From: Deltaproteobacteria bacterium
GTDB lineage: Bacteria > Myxococcota_A > Polyangia > JAAYKL01
DNA length: 39,784 bases
Assembly: GCA_016935665.1 (NCBI GenBank)
Contig: JAFGQN010000129.1
Location: 1-39,784 of the forward strand
Direction of reading: 5' to 3'
The notes beneath the pieces were generated by a model. That model saw only the letters and a program-made list of their open reading frames with translations, was not told the DNA's origin and did not search any database. This document shows positions 24,555-32,353 of the stretch, in pieces (the stretch's first letter is position 1; the number at the start of each line of letters is the position of its first letter). The translations under genes and the position numbers were made by a program.

Positions 24555-26854
24555 TGCACCGGTTCCTTAGTGTTGCCGGATAGCATCTCCGGATTGTGTT
24601 TTCGAAGCTTCTGCAGACTGCCCACCAGCACCCCAACCCCCAGCGCAGCAATCCCAAGAACGATGATTTCACCAAACGTATCGAAACCGCGAAAATCCAC
24701 AAGGATAACATTTACCACGTTATGCCCATGCCCTTTGGTCAACGCATTATCGCCGTGCCAGGCGCTGATTGGCGCGGCGTAGTCGGTGCTGAGTGCGACC
24801 AGTGTCATTACAGACATTGTAAATCCCACCAATACAGCAATTGCAACTCGCCCTATCTGGTACCGCTTTTTCGTGATGCGAAAATCCGGAAGATGTCGAA
24901 AGCCGATGACCAGGATCACCACAGACAAAATCTCCACCAAAAACTGCGTCAACGCCAAATCCGGGGCCTGACTTGCCAGAAAGAACAATGTGACCCCCAT
25001 GCCCATTGCCCCCAACGCCGCAATGGCCGGCAAGCGCCTTCGGGCAAGCGCTGTCACCACTGCGGACACGGCAATCACTGCTGCAATTATCACATCGATA
25101 ATAGGCACTTTGCGAACGACATCCACATCAATAGGCGCCGCTTCAATGATCCATACTGAAAGCAAAAGCACGCAGGCCACCACAACGATGGTCCCCAAAT
25201 ACATGGTCAAACTGCCATTTTGTAAAATTCTGGTCACATTTCTGCCAAACCCAACCGTCCCGTTCCAAATGGCGTCGAAAATACGTGGACCGGAAGGAAG
25301 CGCAGGACAAAAAGCGCCAAGCGCAGTGCGTTTCCAAAATGCGAGCCCCCCCCAAAAAACAGCCGCCGTGCTTAGCAGCAATGGCAAATTCCAACCATGC
25401 CACAAACTGAGATGAACCGGTGTGACCTCCAGACTGGTTACTGCCGGGCCAACGATATACCTTTCCAGTAATCCAGGCGACACCCCCAAAATCAGCCCAA
25501 GCGAACTGATGACCACCATGGGGACCCGCATGGACCACGGCGCTTCGTGGGCATGGGACGCCAGCTCCCGTTTTTTTCCAAATGCAGGAATCAGGATCAC
25601 ATTTGCCGCCACCAGTACAAATGCCATTGCCAGCACGGTGATCAGCCCCGCGACCCAGGGCGCGTAGTTCATCCCCGCCCCCAGGGCATATTCCTTGGCG
25701 ATAAACCCGAGCATCGGTGGAATCCCAACCATGGACAGCCCTGCAATCACCCCTGTCACTATGGTCACAGGCATCTTCTGTGCAAGACCGCCCAAACGCC
25801 TGATGTCACGGGAATGAACCGCATGATCAATACTGCCCGCGACGAGAAAGAGAGGCCCTTTATAGCAGGCATGGGCCAGCAGAAACACCACCATCGCCGT
25901 CATTGATTTATCGGTGCCAATGCCAATCAGACCCACCATGATGGCCAACGCACCAATGGTGGAATACGCCAGGAGGGCCTTGAGGTCGGTGGCCCTGGGC
26001 ACCGCCAGGATTACAAGTATCATTGTTGCCGCAGCGGTAATCACCAGGGTGGGCGTCCAGGCGGGCAGTTCACCAAGGACGTGATGCATGCGCGCCAGCA
26101 AAAATACGCCCGCTTTTACCATTGTGGCCGAATGAAGATATGCACTGACAGGCGTTGGCGCGCGCATGGCCCCCGGCAACCAAAACGAAAACGGAAACTG
26201 CGCACTCTTGGTAAACGCGCCGAGGCAGATGAGCACAAAGGCGCCGAGCGCAAACGGATGGTCGTGCATCGCCGGCATTTCGGACAGGTTCCACGTGCCT
26301 GCCTGCCGCCCCAGAATGACCAGACCACCCAGCAACGCCAGGCCCCCTATCGCAGTAACCAGCAATGCCTGTTTAGCCCCGACACGCGATTCTTCATCCC
26401 GATGATTGGTGCCAATGAGCATAAAGCTCGTAAAGCTGGTCATCTCCCACGAGACAAAGAGCATCAGAATATTGTCCGCCACGCTAACGCCAATCATCGC
26501 AGCCATAAACAACAGCAACCAGCCAGTGATGGACCCCGTCCGTTCATCCTTGCCGAGATATCCCCCCGCATAACTCATGATACCCCAACCGATTCCGGAA
26601 ATAATCAGCGCCATAAAAATGCCAAAGGAATCCGCCCGCAGTGCAAAGGTCACCCCCAGCTGTGGCATCCACTCCCGCGTCACGGTCTGCGGATGCCCCA
26701 AAATCGCATCGGGTAACATCAGCAGCAAAAAAACGAAAACCGTCAATGCCCCAAGACTTGCCACCCGAGGCCACCACGCGCCCAGCCTGCGCCACGCCAA
26801 CGGCGCCACCACGGCGAGCAAAACGGGTATCGCCAGAGTCAACTCCAGCAGCAT
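24551..26854 (-). CDS. mnhA: Mrp/Mnh antiporter subunit A
   Basis: Largest Mrp subunit, 767 residues, NuoL-like over the first 480 and carrying the C-terminal MnhA-specific region (DUF4040-like, about 590-690) found in true MrpA. Family key residues are visible: Glu137 in FVSWEMTSFTSF, Lys216 in FTKSAQFPF, His241 and Lys247 in YLHSATMVKAG. It heads the seven-gene operon A-B-C-D-E-F-G, the standard order for group 1 Mrp loci. GGAGG lies 4 nt before the ATG. Mrp complexes exchange Na+ or K+ for protons, giving alkali and salt tolerance. Confidence 0.95.
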   Translation of the reverse strand: MLLELTLAIPVLLAVVAPLAWRRLGAWWPRVASLGALTVFVFLLLMLPDAILGHPQTVTREWMPQLGVTFALRADSFGIFMALIISGIGWGIMSYAGGYLGKDERTGSITGWLLLFMAAMIGVSVADNILMLFVSWEMTSFTSFMLIGTNHRDEESRVGAKQALLVTAIGGLALLGGLVILGRQAGTWNLSEMPAMHDHPFALGAFVLICLGAFTKSAQFPFSFWLPGAMRAPTPVSAYLHSATMVKAGVFLLARMHHVLGELPAWTPTLVITAAATMILVILAVPRATDLKALLAYSTIGALAIMVGLIGIGTDKSMTAMVVFLLAHACYKGPLFLVAGSIDHAVHSRDIRRLGGLAQKMPVTIVTGVIAGLSMVGIPPMLGFIAKEYALGAGMNYAPWVAGLITVLAMAFVLVAANVILIPAFGKKRELASHAHEAPWSMRVPMVVISSLGLILGVSPGLLERYIVGPAVTSLEVTPVHLSLWHGWNLPLLLSTAAVFWGGLAFWKRTALGAFCPALPSGPRIFDAIWNGTVGFGRNVTRILQNGSLTMYLGTIVVVACVLLLSVWIIEAAPIDVDVVRKVPIIDVIIAAVIAVSAVVTALARRRLPAIAALGAMGMGVTLFFLASQAPDLALTQFLVEILSVVILVIGFRHLPDFRITKKRYQIGRVAIAVLVGFTMSVMTLVALSTDYAAPISAWHGDNALTKGHGHNVVNVILVDFRGFDTFGEIIVLGIAALGVGVLVGSLQKLRKHNPEMLSGNTKEPVQ

Positions 26855-26925
26855 TGCGCCTCCGCCAGTGTGGTTCTGCGAATATGAACGCCGTATATTG
26901 TGAACAGTCGATACGTCCGCATAAA

Positions 26926-26931
26926 ATTATA
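26926..26931 (-). promoter_or_regulatory. Possible -10 element of the Mrp operon
   Basis: A perfect TATAAT on the minus strand lies about 70 nt upstream of mnhA. No good -35 hexamer lies 16-18 nt further upstream, so this is a weak call. Confidence 0.25.
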
Positions 26932-27392
26932 TGTCGCCTCATCCGGTATATTCACTTCGAAAAGCGAAATTGTCTCGATAACCGTTTTTTACCTCAATAT
27001 CACTGCTGCCACCGTACTACAAACACATATGAGCATTAATCAGTGAATTGTCGAGACATCAGCAGCTGTGCGTGTCCGTCCATACATCGTGATCTTAAAG
27101 AATGGTCAATTCCGCATCGGCTCCGGCAGAGTGGAATGTGCCGTAAAAAAAAAACGCAACCTGGGCATTGGTCATCCGTTACTACACAGCAGAAACGACG
27201 CAGCAACAGACCGCCTCGCTTCTGAAATACGTGTCCGGCACCAATGTTCAGGCACTACGGGTACCCTTTTCCTGAAAACAACGATGTCGGAACGACACAC
27301 CATATGGCGTAATGAGACTTAACAGGATTGAATGGTCGTTTGGCCCAAACAGGTTGCACAGGCGGCCGTCGTTTGCCCAGGACCATCAAAAA

Positions 27393-27407
27393 AGACGCAG
27401 TGCGTCT
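27393..27407 (+). promoter_or_regulatory. Palindrome next to the ribosome-binding site of the secreted protein gene
   Basis: AGACGCA and TGCGTCT form a perfect 7-bp dyad around one base. It ends 10 bases before AAAGGAGAAAG and the ATG at 27430. It could be an operator for a dimeric repressor or a small leader structure. Confidence 0.4.
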
Positions 27408-27429
27408 GCAAATTTAAAGGAGAAAGAAA

Positions 27430-28104
27430 ATGAAACGATTCATTGGTATGGCATTTATCATTTCCACATTGCTGTCCACTTCGGCATTTGCAACGGACAG
27501 ACTGCACATCGACAGTTTTGCAGATGGCAACATGATTTCTGAGCAGGGAGGCTGGTGGTATGTGTACAACGATGCGCGCAACGGCGGAAATACCGAGGTG
27601 ACGCCCCTGGGCACACTGACACCCACAAAGGGCACGGACACTCAGGGATATGCCGCATATGTGGAAGGCACCACTGGCAATCGACTGGGATGGGACTATT
27701 TCGGTTTTGGTGTCACCTTCACTGCCACTTCCGGGTGTCCCAAACAGGACAAAGTGAACTTAAGCAAATACACCACACTTGAATTCAAAATCAAAGGAAA
27801 CGCATCGGGCGGTCGCCTCACTGTCGTTCTGCCATACACCGGTCAAACCTGTGAGGGCTATATCCCAAAAACCCTCACCCACTGGGCCGACTATGAGGCC
27901 AGCATCACATCGGATGTATCCGAAAACTGGCAAACGGTTCGCTTAAACCTGCGAAATGACTTTGCCCAACCGTACTGGTCAAAAGCAGAAGATATAGTAT
28001 CCATCGAAAAGGTACTGCAAAACGCCAGCCAGCTTCAATGGCATTTCGCCAGCCCCGACGGTGACACCCTCAGCGTGTGGATTGATGACATTTATCTGTA
28101 TTAA
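27430..28104 (+). CDS. Secreted beta-sandwich (carbohydrate-binding-like) protein
   Basis: A 224-residue exported protein. The signal peptide is clear (MKRFIGMAFIISTLLSTSAFA, cleavage before TDR). The mature part looks like one galactose-binding-like (CBM11/CIA30-type) beta-sandwich: LHIDSFADGN at the start, WDYFGFGVTF, LEFKIKGNASGGRLTVVLP, SENWQTVRLNL, and a final VWIDDIYLY that typically closes such domains. Two pairs of Cys may form disulphides. Sugar binding is inferred from fold resemblance only. ATG 27430 has AAAGGAGAAAG upstream. It is monocistronic and borders the repeat-rich region that leads into the conflict-type island. Confidence 0.75.
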   Translation: MKRFIGMAFIISTLLSTSAFATDRLHIDSFADGNMISEQGGWWYVYNDARNGGNTEVTPLGTLTPTKGTDTQGYAAYVEGTTGNRLGWDYFGFGVTFTATSGCPKQDKVNLSKYTTLEFKIKGNASGGRLTVVLPYTGQTCEGYIPKTLTHWADYEASITSDVSENWQTVRLNLRNDFAQPYWSKAEDIVSIEKVLQNASQLQWHFASPDGDTLSVWIDDIYLY

Positions 28105-28907
28105 AAATTCAGGGCGGTCGCTCAGCAGATACCTGGCAACCAATCCACTGGCGTCTCACCTGTTTCACAAAATATTCCCCCGTTTTCGTTTCGAATTTCT
28201 GCAACTTCAACGTTTGTTTCAAACGTAAACACAACCGCAAAGAACCCGTCTGCTGCCGAAAATGCCATCCCCCTTGGCGACGTGCAACGGGCAAGGTTCC
28301 TTTGGGTGCGCGGCTAGCTTCTAAAACAACCCCCACCGGTTTTAACCGCCCAAAAAGCCCACAAAACTGAATCTCAGCCGGATAAAACCGGTTTTCAAAT
28401 AGTTCATAATATTTTTGCACCGGTTCAATCCGCCCAAAAACCTCATCAGGCTAAAAATCACCCGGTTCAATCCGCCAAAAAAGTATTCCAAAACCCATTT
28501 ATCCCAGTCAAAACCGCCCTCAAAACCCGCCCAATTAAACAAACCCCGGTTAAAACCGACCCCAAAATTAGTTCAGGAGGATCAAAACCCGGTAACAACC
28601 GACTTTCAGGCCGTCTAACTAAACCAATCAGTGGTTAAAACTGGCCGAATAAATAGTTTGAAGAGTTGAAGGCCAGCGACGACTGGGTTTTGAATAGTTC
28701 GAATTAAATAATGAGCGGTTAAAACCGACAAGCAAATAGTTTGGACAGCCAAAGGCTGGTGACAACCGACTTTCAAATAGTTCAAATTAAATTCGCCTTG
28801 CTCATTTGCACCCTCAGTAAACTGCCGTAACATTATGGAAAAATAAAGCAGATCGACATTCAGTTAACGATTTGCTGGATACATAGCCTTTGTGGGGAGG
28901 CAAGAAT
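28105..28907. other. Intergenic region with repeats, upstream of the TIR operon
   Basis: This 803-base gap has no convincing gene. A perfect ACGTTTG/CAAACGT hairpin with a TTT loop lies at 28210-28226. The degenerate repeat array at 28335-28795 is listed separately. Several 60-100 codon frames occur on both strands inside the array, with 14-residue periodicity that follows from the 42-bp DNA period, but none has a start signal. The TIR gene's ribosome-binding site GGGGAGG is at 28894-28900. Confidence 0.5.
28335..28795. repeat. Degenerate repeat array, about 42-bp period
   Basis: Related segments with a core like CCGGTT-(A/C/T)AA-(A/T)-CCG(C/A)C recur near 28336, 28388, 28420, 28461, 28505, 28546, 28588, 28631, 28684, 28716 and 28757. 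Steps are 41-44 bases or pairs of 52+32, so the overall period is about 42. A second recurring motif is AAATAGTT followed by C or G (28397, 28651, 28692, 28734, 28776). The units are too diverged for CRISPR or recent tandem duplication. Origin and function are unknown; it lies directly upstream of the TIR-STAND operon. Confidence 0.6.
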
Positions 28908-30290
28908 ATGGCTAGTATTTTTGTGAGCTATGCTCATGTGGACAACGTTGTTCCCGAAAAATACCGACAGCATACAAAGGGATGGGTTTTGGATTTTGTG
29001 GAAGAACTCAAAATCCAGTTGGATAGGAAACCTATTCGAAATGGCAGTTATCAGATATTCACTGACGGTTTAATGAAAGGCTATGATGTTGTAGAATCCA
29101 AACTAAAAGAACAGTGTGAGGAGGCAGATATCTTATTGCTTGTAATGTCTGAAGGCTACTTGAATTCTGACTGGTGCAAGCGCGAACGAGAATGGTTCTT
29201 ACAATATGTTGCAGATTACTCTGGAAAGGTTTTTTTAATTGAATTAGAGCCGACAGAGCGGGAAAACTGGCCTGATGAATTTAAGGGACTACAGGGGTAC
29301 CCCTTTTTTGAACTAGATAATGGAAATCCTGTTACTCTTGGTGAGCCGTCATGGAGTTTTGTGGATCCCAATATAAAATATCATACAGAAGTAAAAAGAA
29401 TTGCCGCAGATATCGCGGATAGATTAAAATGGTTACATTTTTCTGGTGAGAACGACACCTTTGATTACCCAACCATTTTTCTTGCGGATCCCACCGATGA
29501 TGTAAGGGATGATTGCGAAAAAGTGTACCAATTTCTTAAAAAAGAAAATGTTACCATTTTGCCGATTAGTAGTTTCATTAGTGACACAGAAGGATTCAAG
29601 AAACAGGTAAACAACGATATTCGAAGAAGCCACATTTTCGTTCAGCTTCTTGGCAAATATACCGGGAGAAAGACGCCCGAAATGCCGGATGGTAAACCTT
29701 ATTACCAATACAATTTGGCAAAAACAATTAGTGAAGAATCCCAATTACGTATTGTTCAGTGGAGGAACAGCGACTTAAATCTTAGCGAAGTGCAAGATAA
29801 TGACCACCGCAACCTTCTGCAGCATGATACTGTACGCAGCGAGTATATAGACCAATTTATTCCTTATTTAAAGAGTGTAATAAAACCATTAAGCTCCCTT
29901 CCTGAACCCTCGTCTCTCTATCCTACAAATAATCGCAGAATTATTATTATTTATAACAGAAATGAAAGTGTACCTTTAAATATTACAATTAATCTTGAAG
30001 TATTAGGCATCGATTACTTTGTTCAATCGCCCATCGGTATGGAACTTAGACAAATAGTAAAAAAATCGAACGGCGTTGTGATCTACTCCGGGGCGGATTC
30101 AAATTGGGCTAAGAATACCTCTTTGCATTGCAGAAAGTGGATGATATCGACTGACGACGAAAACAGACCTCACGGGAACAATGAGTATGTTGTATCTGAC
30201 CAGGAAAACGCAATAATAATTTTTCGGACAAATGCATTTGATCCAGCGCAACGAAACGAACTGTCGAAGATTGGAGAGGCCAGACAATGA
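28908..30290 (+). CDS. TIR-domain protein with additional TIR-like segments
   Basis: A 460-residue predicted cytoplasmic protein. Residues 1-145 are a TIR domain: IFVSYAHVD strand, ILLLVMSEGYL, and DWCKREREW carrying the likely catalytic Glu (Glu93 or Glu95) of NAD-cleaving TIRs. A second segment (about 187-300; TIFLADPTDDVRDDCEKVY, SHIFVQLLGKYTG) resembles the TIR-like domain that often opens with a (L)AD/ET..D..D motif, and a third alpha/beta segment (about 343-445; RRIIIIYN, GVVIYSGAD, AIIIFRTNAF) may be another degenerate copy. The ATG at 28908 with GGGGAGG 7 nt upstream is preferred to the TTG at 28890. It overlaps the nSTAND1 gene by 4 nt. Likely effector of a conflict system. The gene is visibly AT-richer than the Mrp region. 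Confidence 0.85.
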   Translation: MASIFVSYAHVDNVVPEKYRQHTKGWVLDFVEELKIQLDRKPIRNGSYQIFTDGLMKGYDVVESKLKEQCEEADILLLVMSEGYLNSDWCKREREWFLQYVADYSGKVFLIELEPTERENWPDEFKGLQGYPFFELDNGNPVTLGEPSWSFVDPNIKYHTEVKRIAADIADRLKWLHFSGENDTFDYPTIFLADPTDDVRDDCEKVYQFLKKENVTILPISSFISDTEGFKKQVNNDIRRSHIFVQLLGKYTGRKTPEMPDGKPYYQYNLAKTISEESQLRIVQWRNSDLNLSEVQDNDHRNLLQHDTVRSEYIDQFIPYLKSVIKPLSSLPEPSSLYPTNNRRIIIIYNRNESVPLNITINLEVLGIDYFVQSPIGMELRQIVKKSNGVVIYSGADSNWAKNTSLHCRKWMISTDDENRPHGNNEYVVSDQENAIIIFRTNAFDPAQRNELSKIGEARQ

Positions 30291-32290
30291 ATACAAAAAA
30301 TCCATATCCAGGTCTTCGGCCGTTTCACCGCGATGAGGCAGATATTTTTTTTGGACGCGATTCTCATATTGCTGACCTGCTGGAGATGCTTCCTGAAAAA
30401 CGATTTTTGGCGATTATTGGCGCATCTGGCGCAGGCAAATCATCTTTGATTAAAGCTGGCATGATTCCGGCTTTGAAAGCTGGTTTCATGTTAAATACAG
30501 GAAGCCACTGGAAAATTGCCGAGATGCAACCTGGTGACAGGCCCTTTGAAAGGTTAGCGGAGGCTGTATTCCACTCTCTGATTAAACCTCAGGACAACAC
30601 TGCATCCCACGATACCAAGCAGGAAATAGCCGGGATAGCTTCGGATTTGCGTTGTGGTCCACGAAGTCTTGTTAACATATTGCGTAAACAATTTACATCC
30701 ACCAAGGAGAATATTCTTTTACTTGTTGACCAGTTTGAAGAGTTGTTTCGGTACAGTACCAGTAACAAAGGTGCACCTTTAAAAGATGCCGAAGCATTTA
30801 TTGCACTGTTGCTCGAGACCGCAGGAGAACTTGAAGTCCCTTTATACATTGTTGTGACCATGCGGGCTGAATATATTGGTGAGTGTTCGCAGTTCCAGAA
30901 TCTTGCTAAGATTTTAAGCAGAAGCATGTATGTCACCCCTATGCTCACACGCGAACAGCTTCAAGAGGCGATCATTGGGCCTGCCCGTATGTTCGATAGC
31001 GATGTGGAACCAGAATTGTTGAACGATCTGCTAAATGAAATAGATCGAAAACAGGATGACCTGCCAATTTTGCAGCACGCTCTTATGCGCGTGTGGTCCA
31101 AAGTTAAAAAGACATCTGAGAAGCCCATATTAACACTAAGCGCGTATGATAAAATTGGTCGCATGAAAGACGCCGTCAATCGGCATGCAGAAGAAATATA
31201 TGAAAAACTGGACGAAAATCAGCAGAATATCGCCACAGAAATATTTTGCATTCTGTCGGATAGCACCAGTCCAGGAAAGGATATGCGGCGACCGTCTCTA
31301 TTAAGGGATATAGTTGCCCAAATTAATGCTTCCCTTAAAACCGGTGTTTCATTTAAAGATGTGCGGGCAGTGATAGACTTTTTTAGAAAACCCGAATGTG
31401 GATTTATAGTTCCCGGTCCTGATCAGAAACTCAATGAAAATGATATGATTGACCTTAGTCATGAAAGTCTTCTCCGTATCTGGCATAGGTTGAAATACCA
31501 TATTCATTGCAGCAAACAGCCCACAATTTGGTCGGAAGAAAAGATCAAGGATTGGATGAAAAAAAAATCATATGAAATAAGTGAACGCCGCGCTGTCGAA
31601 TGGCATTCAAAATTGCCGGTGCACAGAATCCTGGAGCTTTATTCCAATGAATTTCCAGCACAGATGGACGACCATTTGGTTTCGGATTGGCACCACGCGG
31701 AATTATACTTGGCGGCAGATGTGTTGGATGGCAGAACTAAATTGGACGATAATTTCGAGCCGACCTATTACTCGGAAATTGAAAATATTTGGTTGCAGGA
31801 AGTAAAAGAATTAAAAGCCTATTTCAACTGGAAGAAGGATGGTCATCAAGGGTATGCGGAAAATTATTGGAAGGCCTGCGAAGAGCTGCGCAATATGCTA
31901 ACCGGTTTTAGCAGGAAGGTAAACAGCATCAAGGCATTTGAACCCATCAAGCAACACATCAGGCGTTATCAGACAGATGGAACTGAAAAGAATAATCTTT
32001 TGAATGCCAAAATAAGTAGGCTTCGCCCGTTCGGTCTCTCCGCTGAACAAAGTAACAGAATTGCAGAAGAATATGTGACAGATTTCTATGGCAAAATCAC
32101 TGATGCCGCGACAACTGGTGAGGATAAAAATGCTACCTGTAGTGTACTTCACGCGCTCGGATTCTGCCCAAATGGGCCCAATGATGATAGCAGCAGATAT
32201 AATAATGCCATCGTAAATTGCTTCGAAATGACAATATCCATTCAATTCCTAAATGCAAATTTGGTTGACCGCATTCTGACCACCGGTTGA
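30287..32290 (+). CDS. nSTAND1-type NTPase
   Basis: A 667-residue STAND P-loop NTPase. The nSTAND1 opening NPYPGLRPF with FFGRD (5-25) is followed by Walker A GASGAGKS (45-52), Walker B LLLVDQFEEL (144-153) and an Arg in TMRAEY (193). The LSHESLLRIW motif near 385-400 matches the winged-helix end of this module. The remaining 270 residues are alpha-helical and lack the WD40 or TPR repeats usually attached, so the sensor is unrecognised. STAND proteins switch by nucleotide-dependent oligomerisation after ligand sensing. Translational coupling (ATGA) to the TIR gene suggests that it recruits or activates the TIR protein, a split version of the fused TIR-STAND layout seen in the next gene. Confidence 0.88.
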   Translation: MNTKNPYPGLRPFHRDEADIFFGRDSHIADLLEMLPEKRFLAIIGASGAGKSSLIKAGMIPALKAGFMLNTGSHWKIAEMQPGDRPFERLAEAVFHSLIKPQDNTASHDTKQEIAGIASDLRCGPRSLVNILRKQFTSTKENILLLVDQFEELFRYSTSNKGAPLKDAEAFIALLLETAGELEVPLYIVVTMRAEYIGECSQFQNLAKILSRSMYVTPMLTREQLQEAIIGPARMFDSDVEPELLNDLLNEIDRKQDDLPILQHALMRVWSKVKKTSEKPILTLSAYDKIGRMKDAVNRHAEEIYEKLDENQQNIATEIFCILSDSTSPGKDMRRPSLLRDIVAQINASLKTGVSFKDVRAVIDFFRKPECGFIVPGPDQKLNENDMIDLSHESLLRIWHRLKYHIHCSKQPTIWSEEKIKDWMKKKSYEISERRAVEWHSKLPVHRILELYSNEFPAQMDDHLVSDWHHAELYLAADVLDGRTKLDDNFEPTYYSEIENIWLQEVKELKAYFNWKKDGHQGYAENYWKACEELRNMLTGFSRKVNSIKAFEPIKQHIRRYQTDGTEKNNLLNAKISRLRPFGLSAEQSNRIAEEYVTDFYGKITDAATTGEDKNATCSVLHALGFCPNGPNDDSSRYNNAIVNCFEMTISIQFLNANLVDRILTTG

Positions 32291-32353
32291 TTTTTTTGTT
32301 ATCAGATAGTTTTTGATTGCCCCAAAGGTAGGAATACATAAGAGATCGAAGCA

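Larger units (their letters stand above)
26855..27429. other. Divergent intergenic region mnhA / secreted protein gene
   Basis: A 575-base gap. Apart from the possible mnhA -10 element and the palindrome at 27393-27407 nothing is identified. An 84-codon frame at 27068-27322 starts with GTG, has no clear ribosome-binding site and shows no domain, so it is not called. Confidence 0.4.

Noticed and set aside
27068-27322. 84-codon gene with GTG start
   Set aside because: No ribosome-binding site, no domain and no clear coding bias.
28420-28475. tRNA T-arms (GGTTCAATCC twice)
   Set aside because: The T-loop is one base short and no acceptor or anticodon stem can be drawn; it is part of the repeat array.
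28335-28795. CRISPR array
   Set aside because: The recurring units are imperfect, of unequal spacing and without identical repeats; no cas gene is nearby.
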